This document shows positions 8,177 through 16,339 of a DNA stretch of 64,000 nt, piece after piece. The stretch is from Marivita lacus (lineage in GTDB: Bacteria; Pseudomonadota; Alphaproteobacteria; Rhodobacterales; Rhodobacteraceae): contig NZ_BMFC01000004.1 of assembly GCF_014637725.1 (NCBI RefSeq), positions 62,001 through 126,000 of the forward strand. The letters are read 5' to 3'. The notes under the pieces are model-generated. The model ran no database searches. It was given only the letters and a program-made list of their open reading frames with translations, and had not been told where the DNA came from. Numbering within the stretch: position 1 is the first letter of the stretch; the number at the start of each line of letters is the position of its first letter. The translations under genes and the position numbers were made by a program.

Positions 8177-9121
8177 TTGAGCAAACTTCGGGCTTTCGCA
8201 CCCTTTGCCTTGGCATTGGGAATGCTGGGGGCAAGCGTCGGATACGCAGTCGCGCAGGAAACTGGGGATATCTCGGCGTTACGGCAGGAGGCGCTTGATC
8301 TGACCAATGCCGCGCGTGCCGAGGCGGGACTTTCCGAACTCGGACCCAGCGAATTGTTGAATGAGGTCGCGCAGGGCCATGCGACCGACATGCTCGAAAG
8401 GGACTACTACGCTCACGTGACGCCCGAAGGAGAAACGCCCTTCGAGCGTTTGCTTGCGGCGGGAGGAAGCCGCTGGGGGCTCAGCGGTGAAAACATCGCG
8501 AAATGCGAAGGCTGTCCGACCCCACCGGAGCTCGCTCGGGTGCGCGCCTTTCACGAAGGCTGGATGCAAAGCCCCGGCCATCGCGAGAACATTCTGTCCG
8601 AGGGCTTTGACAGTTTCGGGTTCGGGATCGTTGGGCGAGGCGACGAGATTTATGCCGTGCAGACGTTTTTCGGTCCCGGCGCGGATTCAGCGGGGGATGG
8701 CGACGCCGAACGGCTGACACTTAAGGCCGCGCGGGATCTGGCACTTGATGAAATCAACGCGGCGCGCGCGGCTGCCGGACATGATCGGCTCGAACGCAGT
8801 GATGCCTTGGACAGCGTCGCCGAGCGGGTACTGGCGCGCCTCGCCGGCGACGCCGAAGCGCTGCCCAAAAATGTATTCGGATTGTTGCCCGAAGGGGCAT
8901 CTGGATGGACGAGCCTCGCGCTGCAAAGCGCCAGCCTCGGCGGAACGGGAGCCACCCTGACGCGAGAAGATGTTGCCGCGATCATCTCCGAATGGGTTGC
9001 TGCGGGCTCAGGGTCCGAAAGATCGCTCGGCAGCGCAGCCGCATCGCATTTCGGCTTCGCGGCAGAGGCCGCAGGTGGCGGACGAAGCTCGGCGGTCGCC
9101 GTATTCGGGGGGCGCAAGTAG
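8177..9121 (+). CDS. Secreted CAP/SCP-domain protein with a degenerate second CAP-like half
   Basis: The 314-residue protein has a signal peptide (FAPFALALGMLGASVGYAVA) and a CAP (SCP/PR-1, YkwD-like) domain at about residues 32-160. Family motifs include DYYAHVTPEGETPF, SGENIAKCEG and GWMQSPGHRENIL. The rest, about 180-314, repeats the same scheme in weakened form: EINAARAAAGHDRLE matches the first NAARAEAGLSELG, and SHFGFAAEA...AVAVFGG matches the end of the first domain, but the His and Glu are gone. The start is a TTG with GGAGGG 6 nt upstream; in-frame starts at 8117 and 8150 would bury the signal peptide. The ligand is unknown. Confidence 0.8.
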   Translation: MSKLRAFAPFALALGMLGASVGYAVAQETGDISALRQEALDLTNAARAEAGLSELGPSELLNEVAQGHATDMLERDYYAHVTPEGETPFERLLAAGGSRWGLSGENIAKCEGCPTPPELARVRAFHEGWMQSPGHRENILSEGFDSFGFGIVGRGDEIYAVQTFFGPGADSAGDGDAERLTLKAARDLALDEINAARAAAGHDRLERSDALDSVAERVLARLAGDAEALPKNVFGLLPEGASGWTSLALQSASLGGTGATLTREDVAAIISEWVAAGSGSERSLGSAAASHFGFAAEAAGGGRSSAVAVFGGRK

Positions 9122-9394
9122 GTATCGGAAACCGCTGCCAGCCGGTTTGTCGGATTGATTGCGAAGAGTTCATGAACCCCGGCGTCGGAGGGTGACCGGA
9201 CCTGCCATTCGCTGCGCCCGCAATGGCGAGCGCCACCCGGGTGTACCCTCAGGGATAAAAGTCGAAAGATTGATTTGCAGGTAAGTCTGTGAAACCCGCC
9301 AAAGTAGAAAGCACGCCGCGAAGGCGACGTGCAGTCTATAAGTTCTGTTCATTGATGTGCGTACAGAGCCGCCGCCATAATGGCAGAACGACAT

Positions 9395-9592
9395 CTATTG
9401 TTTTGCAGCGTACTCGTCCACCTGTTGCTTGGCTTCCTCTTTTCCGATGCCGTAGCGCTCCTGAATCTTGCCGACGAGTTGGTCGTAATTTCCTTCGGCT
9501 TGCTGTATTTCATCGTCAGTCAGCTTGCCCCAGTTCTCCTTGATGGAGCCGGTCATCTGCTTCCAATTGCCTTTGATCTGGTCCCAGTTCAT
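9395..9592 (-). CDS. CsbD-family stress protein
   Basis: This 65-residue, charged protein (MNWDQIKGNWKQMTGSIKEN) matches the CsbD family of small, abundant helical proteins induced in stress and stationary phase. The biochemical role is unknown. The ATG at 9592 is preceded by AAGGAG 6 nt upstream, and an in-frame extension was rejected for that reason. It marks the edge of the conserved part before the accessory region. Confidence 0.9.
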   Translation of the reverse strand: MNWDQIKGNWKQMTGSIKENWGKLTDDEIQQAEGNYDQLVGKIQERYGIGKEEAKQQVDEYAAKQ

Positions 9593-9974
9593 CATTCTCT
9601 CCTTATTTGCATCTTCCTCTCCTAAACACGCATCCAGCCCTGAGGGTTCCACGGATTGTTACCAGCCGTTCTGTTTGAACCTCTGGCGGGGGCCGTTTGA
9701 TTTCAGGATCGCGCCGATGGTAAGTCTGCCCATATGTCCGACTTTACCAACCGCCCTCATATTGACCGACATTCCCCAAGTCGGCTGCCGGCGGGTAGCA
9801 AGATTGAACCGCACAGGATCAGGCTTTTTTCGCCCCGAGCGCCGTCTGCGGTCGTGCAAACGCCTTGAACTGGGCGGATCTGGCCGTGAACCCGCAGCGT
9901 CCTTGGGGAAGGACCGCTGAGACCTCGACTCGCACTGACATCCGCAAGCCGAACAGGAGATCGACCTGCCCTGA
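9593..9974. other. Region without a supported gene
   Basis: Open frames in these 382 bases are short, overlapping on both strands, and rich in Arg/Pro/Ser as expected of chance frames in GC-rich DNA. I see no ribosome site or recognisable domain. It lies next to a decayed transposase-like stretch and is probably part of the same degenerate DNA. Confidence 0.4.
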
Positions 9975-10340
9975 ATGACTGCCTTGCGCGAGGCGGCGGA
10001 GATGCGGGTGTCCGCACCCGGAGCCTTGGACCTGCTGCCGTCCGTTCCGGTGGACCCGGCGCGGATCGATCTGGAGAGTTTCCTGGCTGACGATCTGCGG
10101 GGGCGGATCAGACAGTATTTCGCCATGGACGTCACGCTGTGCTGGACTGTGCGGCGCGGGGCCGAAGCGCAGATTGGCATACCTGTCATGGCAGCGGGGC
10201 GCGTTGAAAACCATCCCGTCAACCGACGTGTGAGCCAGCGCGATGATCTGGTCATCACCGTCATGTAGCATGTGCTTTTCGACCAGTTCGAACCCCACGG
10301 GCGAGAGATCCGGCGCTGACAACCGAATTGCGATGTCCTG
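9975..10340 (-). pseudogene. Possible decayed ISL3-like transposase N-terminus
   Basis: Read on the minus strand, one frame gives SPVGFELVEKHMLHDGD and SVDG...RCHDRYANL. This resembles the N-terminus of ISL3-family transposases (GFELV, then a zinc-finger region ending in a SRY-type motif). The match then continues in a second frame (RRTVQHSVTSMAKYCL) and returns to the first (PQIVSQETL), which fits the family's RRIFAERL region. The zinc-finger cysteines are missing and no intact frame exists. The alignment was done by eye from memory of the family, so the call is tentative. Confidence 0.3.
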
Positions 10341-10440
10341 CTCTGCCCTTCCAGTCGTGCAAGTCAGTCCAGGTTGGAACCTTCTACACAACATTGGGTT
10401 GGTCGTACAAATATGATCCCGAAGGAGCATTCAGGACATC

Positions 10441-11349
10441 ATGGCACGGGAAGACGGAAAACACGAGAGTGGCGGGATGGGATATGGTCGTTTCGCCGCC
10501 ATGATCGCGACCTCGACGGTTGTCATGTTTGGGCTTATGTACCTGAACACCTACCTCGTCAGCCACGCCTACTGGTCGGAGACGCGGGGGTACATGGCGT
10601 TGCTGATGGGCGCGACCATGGCGATCATCATGCTCGCCTTCATGCTCAAGATGTATTCCAACAAGGCTGTGAACGCGGCGATCTTCGCCGGAGCGGCCAT
10701 CGCGTTCGCCTTGACCCTCTGGCTGGTGCGCAGCCAGGCCACAATAGGCGATGCCAGCTACATGCGCGCGATGATCCCGCACCATTCCATCGCCATCATG
10801 ACGTCGAGCCGGGCGAACATCTCCGATCCGCGCGTCCGCAAGCTGGCCGATGAGATCATCTACGCGCAGGACAAGGAAATAGCAGAAATGCGCTGGCTCA
10901 TCAGCGATCTGGATACCGGAGGCGTCGTACAGGAACAGCAGAGCGGCTCCGCCTCCATCGTGTCGCTGGAAGAGGCGCTGTCGAGCGCGCATCTCGCCGT
11001 GCTCGATCCCGGTTTTCTGACCGATGCGGATCTTGCCCAGCTCTTCCCCGATGGACCCGCCTGCACCTTCTCCTACACACAGACCAGCCCGCCGGTGCTG
11101 GCCATCGGCGACGATGGCGCGGCCTTCGTCAAGCTCAGCGGCGATCTGGTCCAGCTCGATGCCGAAGATACTGCCGCGCTCTCGACCGGTCCGACGCTAA
11201 CGGCGGACGGGATTACCCTCGGCCTGACCGCGCCTGGCGGAGACGCCTTGCTGGACGCCTTCGAAGAGCGCCAAGAGACCGACCTTACGCTCTCGCTCGA
11301 TGCGGGTCTGCGCGCGGGATACCGCGGCGTTTACGGCTGTGCGAGCTGA
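10441..11349 (+). CDS. DUF305 (CopM-like) membrane protein with a C-terminal extension
   Basis: The 302-residue protein has three predicted membrane segments (about residues 15-40, 50-70 and 76-97). A DUF305 domain follows, with MRAMIPHHSIAIMTSSRA and LADEIIYAQDKEIAEMRWLI. DUF305 proteins are ferritin-like helical proteins linked to copper binding or resistance. The HH and Met residues are the likely metal ligands. The last ~120 residues form a separate soluble domain I do not recognise, with two Cys (PACTFSY and the terminal YGCAS). It is first in a three-gene cassette with the small Met-rich peptide and the glutaredoxin-MauE gene. Copper handling is inference from the family. Confidence 0.8.
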   Translation: MAREDGKHESGGMGYGRFAAMIATSTVVMFGLMYLNTYLVSHAYWSETRGYMALLMGATMAIIMLAFMLKMYSNKAVNAAIFAGAAIAFALTLWLVRSQATIGDASYMRAMIPHHSIAIMTSSRANISDPRVRKLADEIIYAQDKEIAEMRWLISDLDTGGVVQEQQSGSASIVSLEEALSSAHLAVLDPGFLTDADLAQLFPDGPACTFSYTQTSPPVLAIGDDGAAFVKLSGDLVQLDAEDTAALSTGPTLTADGITLGLTAPGGDALLDAFEERQETDLTLSLDAGLRAGYRGVYGCAS

Positions 11350-11370
11350 AGCGGAACCAAGGAGACCGAC

Positions 11371-11499
11371 ATGATGCAGCATGACGAAATGATGGAGGGC
11401 ATGGGCTGGATGATGGGGGGCGTGGGTCTGATAACCGTGCTTGTCGTGATCTTCCTGATCGCCGGCATTGTCTATTTCGTCCGCAACTCACGCCGGTGA
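11371..11499 (+). CDS. 42-residue Met/His-rich single-pass membrane peptide
   Basis: The peptide starts MMQHDEMMEGMGWMMGG, followed by a hydrophobic segment (VGLITVLVVIFLIAGIVYFV) and a basic tail (RNSRR). Seven of the first 15 residues are Met. Such N-terminal Met/His clusters are typical of periplasmic or membrane copper-binding peptides. AAGGAG at 11359-11364 sits 6 nt before the ATG, so translation is well supported. It lies 21 bp after the DUF305 gene and 32 bp before the glutaredoxin-MauE gene, suggesting co-transcription. Copper binding is inferred from composition only. Confidence 0.7.
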   Translation: MMQHDEMMEGMGWMMGGVGLITVLVVIFLIAGIVYFVRNSRR

Positions 11500-11531
11500 C
11501 CCGCACCGTTCCAATCGAATGAGGTAAGGAC

Positions 11532-12350
11532 ATGACCGAGACAGACATCAATATCGACCGTCCCGCCCTCGCCCGGGACAAGAGTCGGGGCAGCGAAAAG
11601 ACTGCATCACTCTACAGGATGGCGATGCCAGGGCATCTCTGCCCGTTCGGCCTGAAGTCGAAGGCTCTGCTGGAACACAAGGGTTATGAGGTTGACGACA
11701 ACCTGCTGACCTCGAGAGACGAGGTGGAAGCCTACATGAAGGCGCATGGCGTGGAGACGACGCCGCAGGCCTTCATCAACGGTGAGCGGATTGGCGGATT
11801 CACCGACCTCAAGAAGCACTTCGGCTACCGCGTTCTCGGCAAGGACGACACGACCTACATGCCGATCATCGCGATCTTCGGAACGACCTTCCTGATGGCC
11901 TTGGCAATCATCTGGAATCTCTACGACGGCTTCCCGGTCCTGCCTTTTCTCAAATGGTTCTTCGCGATCTCGATGGTCGTACTGGCGATCCAGAAGCTTC
12001 AGGATGTGGGCGGCTTCGTGAACGGATTCCTGGGCTACGACCTGCTCGCGAGGCGCTATGTACCCTACGCCTATGTCTATCCCTTCGCCGAGCTCTGGGC
12101 CGGGGTCGGCATGATGGCCCTGATCGGCACCGGCAGCACGTTGATCTGGCTCGTAGCGCCCGTGGGCATCTTCATCGGAACCATCGGCGCGGTCAGCGTC
12201 ATCAAGGCCGTCTATGTGGAAAAGCGCGACCTGAAATGCGCCTGCGTCGGCGGCGATTCGAACGTGCCGCTCGGGGCGATTTCGCTGTCGGAAAACCTCA
12301 TCATGGCTGGCATGGGGCTATGGATGCTGGGCATCTGGTTCGCCGGCTGA
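11532..12350 (+). CDS. Glutaredoxin domain fused to a MauE/DoxX-type membrane domain
   Basis: Residues ~25-98 of this 272-residue protein form a glutaredoxin domain with a single active-site cysteine (GHLCPFGLKSKALLEHKGYE) and the cis-Pro motif TTPQAFINGERIGGF. The rest holds four membrane segments of the MauE/redox-associated type, with a cysteine pair near the end (KCACVGGDSNVPLG). Such proteins are found beside heavy-metal resistance genes and probably pass electrons across the membrane to keep thiols or metals reduced. GAGGTAAGG precedes the ATG. Genes upstream are the DUF305 and Met-rich peptide genes; the recombinase remnant follows in the opposite direction. Confidence 0.85.
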   Translation: MTETDINIDRPALARDKSRGSEKTASLYRMAMPGHLCPFGLKSKALLEHKGYEVDDNLLTSRDEVEAYMKAHGVETTPQAFINGERIGGFTDLKKHFGYRVLGKDDTTYMPIIAIFGTTFLMALAIIWNLYDGFPVLPFLKWFFAISMVVLAIQKLQDVGGFVNGFLGYDLLARRYVPYAYVYPFAELWAGVGMMALIGTGSTLIWLVAPVGIFIGTIGAVSVIKAVYVEKRDLKCACVGGDSNVPLGAISLSENLIMAGMGLWMLGIWFAG

Positions 12351-12404
12351 CGAAGGTCAGTGGCGAAAGGCTGTCAGCCCGGAGTGAGCCTACGAACCTG
12401 CCTG

Positions 12405-12776
12405 TCAGATTACCACCGCCTCCGAGAGTGCCAGAACGTCCTCAAGCTGGACACCAATGTAGCGCACAGTGCAGTCCGTCTTCGTATGGCCCAGCAGCGG
12501 CTGAACCGCGCGCAGGTTGCCTGTCTTCCGGTAGATATGCGCGACCTTGGTTTGGCGGATCGAGTGGGTGCAGTACAAGCTCGGCTCGAGACCGATTGAT
12601 CTGACACAATCGCGCCCGAGCCGGGCGTACTGGCGTGTCGAAATATGCAGCCGTTCGTGGAAGTGCCTGAACCAGACGTGTTCCGACCCCGTCATAGCTG
12701 GGTCATCCGGCCGCCCCATTGGCGTCTCCGCCAAACGGGGCAAGAAGCTGGCCCAAACAGGGAAAGAAGCCACCAT
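12405..12776 (-). pseudogene. Truncated tyrosine recombinase (C-terminal catalytic fragment)
   Basis: The 123-residue frame contains the C-terminal half of a tyrosine recombinase: HSIRQTK (the HxxR box), LLGHTKTD (second His) and VRYIGV (nucleophile Tyr). The preceding HISTRQYARLGRDCVRSIG and VYGTHS-like YCTHS are also typical of small integrases of this group. The N-terminal part, including the first catalytic Arg, is missing. The first ~30 codons look unrelated, and no ribosome site is visible, so this is a remnant. It suggests past integration at this locus. Confidence 0.75.
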
Positions 12777-13098
12777 GCAACGTGGGGGGGTCCGAACGGA
12801 TCCATTTCGATACTGTGCAAGTTCGGATCAAATTCAGTAATGTCGGGATGTCGGACAAGCCGTTCCTTTTGATGCTTAGGGCTCATGAGAAAATTGCACT
12901 GTTGGTCGTCTGCCCCGCCATAGCTCGCATAGGGGTCAAAATATTCAATACGGATAATAGTTTGTCGAGAATGGATACATCTCCCAAGTAGGCGAATAGC
13001 TCTTGGTATACCTACGCCACGGAGTACGGCCTGGACTGCCCGCTGGAATGAACCTGCGAGAAATTGTGGCTCAGGTCGATCAACGGGAGGAGTCACGG
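12777..13098. other. AT-richer intergenic stretch before the TRAP operon
   Basis: These 322 bases separate the recombinase remnant from the TRAP operon. GC content drops to about 48% over 12841-12900 by hand count. I see no convincing gene or hairpin. The promoter of the TRAP operon should be here, and the DNA may be residue of the mobile element. Confidence 0.4.
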
Positions 13099-14079
13099 AT
13101 GACCGGTATCAGCATGAAAAGAAGCTTTGCCATTGCCTGCACTGGAGCCACAGTTTTCGCGGCAGGCGCGCTTCACGCACAGACCCAGATCAGCTGGGCG
13201 CATGTCTACGAGACCCAAGAACCATACCATGTCTGGGCTGAATGGGTGGCCGAAGAATTCGCCGAACGCACCGATGGCCGTTATGAAATCGTCGTGCATC
13301 CGGCCTCCACGCTCGGTTCGCAGGTGGAGTTGGCCGAGGGGCTCGACCTTGGCACCATCGATATGATGTATGACGGGCAATTCTTCGCGGGCACGCGGTA
13401 TGGCCCGATGGCACTTGGCAGCGCGCCCTTCGTCTTCGCCGACTATGTCCACTGGGAACGGTATCGCGACTCCGAACTCTTCGAGGATTTGGCCCAAGGT
13501 TACCGCGATGCGACCGGCGATGACGTGTTGGCGCTCGTCTATTACGGTCAGCGGCACATGACGTCGAATACGCCGATCAACGTGCCAGAGGATATGGAGG
13601 GCATGCAGGTGCGCGTTCCGAACGCGTCGCTTTACACGATGTTCCCGCGCGCTGTCGGCGCGAACCCGACACCCATGGCCTTCAGCGAAGTCTATCTTGG
13701 CCTGCAACAAGGCGTCGTCGACGCGCAGGAAAACCCGCTGCCGACAATCCAGGCCCAGCGGTTCCACGAGGTCCAGAGCCACATCACCCTGACCGGGCAC
13801 ATCACCGATGCGCTGCTGACCATCGTGGCTGATCACACCCGCGAGATGATGTCCGACGAGGACTACGCCATCCTGACCGAACTGGTGGTCGAGGGCGCCC
13901 TGCGCGCGTCGGACGAGATCCGGCAGTCCGAACTCGATCTCGTGGAATGGTTCCGCAACGAAGGCATCACCGTGATCGAGATCGACACCGCCCCTTTCGA
14001 GGAGGCTGTCACCCCGCTGCTGGCAGCGGAAGCAAGCTGGGACGCGGAAACCTACGAACGGCTGCAGGCCCTGCGCTGA
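13099..14079 (+). CDS. dctP: TRAP transporter substrate-binding protein, DctP family
   Basis: This 326-residue periplasmic receptor has a Sec signal (cleavage after ALHAQ) and the DctP fold. The family-typical stretch GMQVRVPNASLYTMFPRAVG is followed by PMAFSEVYLGLQQGVVDAQE, where the Arg usually pairs with the substrate carboxylate. It delivers an organic acid to the DctQM permease encoded next. GGGAGGAG lies 6 nt before the ATG; a frame extension upstream to 13003 was rejected. There is no catabolic neighbour, so the substrate is unknown. Confidence 0.9.
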   Translation: MTGISMKRSFAIACTGATVFAAGALHAQTQISWAHVYETQEPYHVWAEWVAEEFAERTDGRYEIVVHPASTLGSQVELAEGLDLGTIDMMYDGQFFAGTRYGPMALGSAPFVFADYVHWERYRDSELFEDLAQGYRDATGDDVLALVYYGQRHMTSNTPINVPEDMEGMQVRVPNASLYTMFPRAVGANPTPMAFSEVYLGLQQGVVDAQENPLPTIQAQRFHEVQSHITLTGHITDALLTIVADHTREMMSDEDYAILTELVVEGALRASDEIRQSELDLVEWFRNEGITVIEIDTAPFEEAVTPLLAAEASWDAETYERLQALR

Positions 14080-14137
14080 CGCATGGCGCGGCGCGCGCGG
14101 TTTCGGGTGCGCCGTGGGTTCATCGGGGGAGGTGATT

Positions 14138-14656
14138 GTGACTGAACAGCCTGAAACGCCGCGGCACGACCCGTGGCACAGCATCGATTGGCTGCTGGTC
14201 GTCGCGGGCTTCTGGGCGCTTGCCGGGATCGTCTTCGCACAGGTCGTCGCCCGCTATGTCCTTGGCAACTCCATCGGCTGGTCCGAGGAGGTCGCCCGCG
14301 CGCTGCTCGTGGCGGTCACCTTCCTCGGCTGCGCTATCGCCATGCGCCGCAATACCCACATCGCCATCGAGGTCGTCTTTGCCTATCTGCCCGCATCGGT
14401 GGGGCGGGTGCTGGTGACGGTGATCGACATTCTGAAAATCGGCCTGTCCGGTGCGCTGGTCGTCATGGGTTACACGCTTACCGTGACCACGCGACAGAAG
14501 CTGACGTCAATCGACGTGTCCAAAGCGTGGCTTTACGGCCCCGTCACAATGTTTCTCGCGCTGATGACGGTCTATTCGATGCTTGTCGCGTGGCGGCACT
14601 GGCGGGATGGCAAGGCCGATATCAGTACCGATACCGGCACGGCACCACGGATCTGA
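14138..14656 (+). CDS. dctQ: TRAP transporter small permease, DctQ family
   Basis: The 172-residue protein has four membrane segments and the DctQ signature: VVARYVLGNSIGWSEEVAR, then FLGCAIAMRRNTHIAIE. It is the small membrane subunit of a sodium-driven TRAP uptake system. The start is a GTG at 14138 with GGGGGAGG just upstream; a GTG 8 codons earlier lacks a ribosome site. It sits between dctP and dctM in one operon. Confidence 0.88.
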   Translation: MTEQPETPRHDPWHSIDWLLVVAGFWALAGIVFAQVVARYVLGNSIGWSEEVARALLVAVTFLGCAIAMRRNTHIAIEVVFAYLPASVGRVLVTVIDILKIGLSGALVVMGYTLTVTTRQKLTSIDVSKAWLYGPVTMFLALMTVYSMLVAWRHWRDGKADISTDTGTAPRI

Positions 14657-14665
14657 GGACATATC

Positions 14666-15943
14666 ATGGTCATCCTGTTCGGCACGCTGGTCGTGCTGCT
14701 CGTCATCGGGTTCCCGGTCGCCTTCGCGCTGATCGGCGCGTCGCTGGCCTTTATTCTGCTTGAAAGCCCACTGCCAATGGTCGTGGTGCTCCATCGCACC
14801 ATCGGCGGGATCGACAGCTTCACGCTGCTTGCGGTGCCGTTCTTCATTCTCGCGGGCAACCTGATGAACCACGCGGGCATCACCGACCGCATCTTTGATT
14901 TCGCCAAGGCCGCGGTCGGATGGATGCGCGGGGGGCTCGGCCATGTGAACGTGGGCGCATCTGTGCTGTTCGCGGGTATGTCCGGAGCCGCCGTGGCTGA
15001 TGCCGGCGGACTCGGCACGATCGAGGTCAAGGCGATGCGCGAGGCGGGGTACGACAACGACTTCGCCGTGGGGCTGACTGCAGCGTCATCGACCATCGGG
15101 CCGCTGATCCCGCCATCGCTGCCGCTGGTGGTGTACGGGGTCAGCTCGCAAGCCTCCATCGGCCAGTTGTTCGCGGCGGGGTTGATCCCGGGCCTGATGA
15201 TGGCAGCGGCCTTGATGGCCATGGTGACCTATTACGCCCATGTCCGCGGCTACGGGCGAGATACCATCTTCCTGTGGAGCATGCTCGGGACCACGTTTGC
15301 ACGCGCGTTCCTGTCGCTGCTGACGCCCGTGATCCTTGTGGGCGGCATACTCGGCGGGGTGTTCACGCCCACGGAGGCTGCGGTTGTGGCGTCTGCTTAT
15401 GCGCTGTTTCTCGGAGTGGTGGTCTACCGCACATTGAACTTCCGCAAGCTGTGGGACATTTCCGTCGACACGATTGAAACGACGGCAGTCGTGCTTTTGA
15501 TCGTGGGGGCCGCGTCGATCTTCTCTTGGATCCTGACCGCCAACGGTGTGCCGCGCGCGCTGGCGGGGGCAATCCTTGGGCAGACCGAAAGCGTGTTCGT
15601 GATTCTGCTGCTGATGAACCTGCTGCTGCTCGCCGTGGGCATCGTAATGGAACCCGTCGCCGCGATCACGATTCTGACACCTGTGCTGCTCCCCATCGCG
15701 ATTGCACTCGGGCTCGACCCAGTTCATTTCGGGATCATAATGGTGCTGAACCTCATGATTGGGTTGCTGACGCCACCGGTAGGAATGGTGCTTTACGTGC
15801 TGGCGCGCGTGACCGAGACCAGCTTCGAAACCGTGGTGCGGGCCACCATGCCGTTCCTGATCCCGCTGGTCGCGGTGCTGATCCTCGTCACCTATGTGCC
15901 AGCACTGTCCATGTGGTTGCCCACGTTGCTCTACCGCCAGTGA
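14666..15943 (+). CDS. dctM: TRAP transporter large permease, DctM family
   Basis: The 425-residue protein has about 12 hydrophobic segments. DctM motifs are present: FFILAGNLMNHAGITDRIFD, MSGAAVADAGGLGTIEVKAM, STIGPLIPPSLPLVVYG and GLLTPPVGMVLYV. It is the transport subunit that works with DctP and DctQ. The ATG lies 9 nt after the dctQ stop, with GAGGA overlapping that stop. No gene for use of the substrate follows; a tRNA gene comes next on the other strand. Confidence 0.92.
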   Translation: MVILFGTLVVLLVIGFPVAFALIGASLAFILLESPLPMVVVLHRTIGGIDSFTLLAVPFFILAGNLMNHAGITDRIFDFAKAAVGWMRGGLGHVNVGASVLFAGMSGAAVADAGGLGTIEVKAMREAGYDNDFAVGLTAASSTIGPLIPPSLPLVVYGVSSQASIGQLFAAGLIPGLMMAAALMAMVTYYAHVRGYGRDTIFLWSMLGTTFARAFLSLLTPVILVGGILGGVFTPTEAAVVASAYALFLGVVVYRTLNFRKLWDISVDTIETTAVVLLIVGAASIFSWILTANGVPRALAGAILGQTESVFVILLLMNLLLLAVGIVMEPVAAITILTPVLLPIAIALGLDPVHFGIIMVLNLMIGLLTPPVGMVLYVLARVTETSFETVVRATMPFLIPLVAVLILVTYVPALSMWLPTLLYRQ

Positions 15944-16117
15944 CCCCAATCCAAAGTTCGGCACATGGGTTTTTCTGGGTCCGCTGGCAGAACGGCTTGA
16001 CGGATGCGAGCATCTCGCCGGAGGTTGGGAATCAACAAGAGTGCCGGCGAAATGCGGTAGACAGGAAATTCACATTCCCTTTTAAAGCATATACTTACGA
16101 GAGATTTCCAAGAATAG

Positions 16118-16194
<77 letters not shown>

Positions 16195-16289
16195 CTTAGG
16201 CTTCTCTACACAGAAGGGTTTGGGGGCGCAAATGCAAATCTTGCTCCGCGCCCCGGTTTCTTGTGTGGACCCGAGCCAACCTTGCCGTA

Positions 16290-16334
16290 CCACGATGCGT
16301 CGACGCATCGTGGCGTTTCGGTTGACCGAAACGC
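16290..16334. repeat. Two abutting perfect palindromes
   Basis: The first is a 24-bp perfect palindrome (16290-16313) with half CCACGATGCGTC. The second (16313-16334) has arms GCGTTTCGGT / ACCGAAACGC around TG. They share one base, so only one can be fully paired at a time. They start six bases past the malate synthase stop codon. Neither is followed by a T-run, so they do not look like a classic terminator. The core GATGCGTCGACGCATC differs at one base from a palindrome at 55249-55264. Confidence 0.8.
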
Positions 16335-16339
16335 GCGGT

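Noticed and set aside
9975-10268. 97-codon plus-strand frame with a reasonable-looking protein
   Set aside because: There is no ribosome site before the ATG, and the stretch reads better as the reverse of a decayed transposase-like region.
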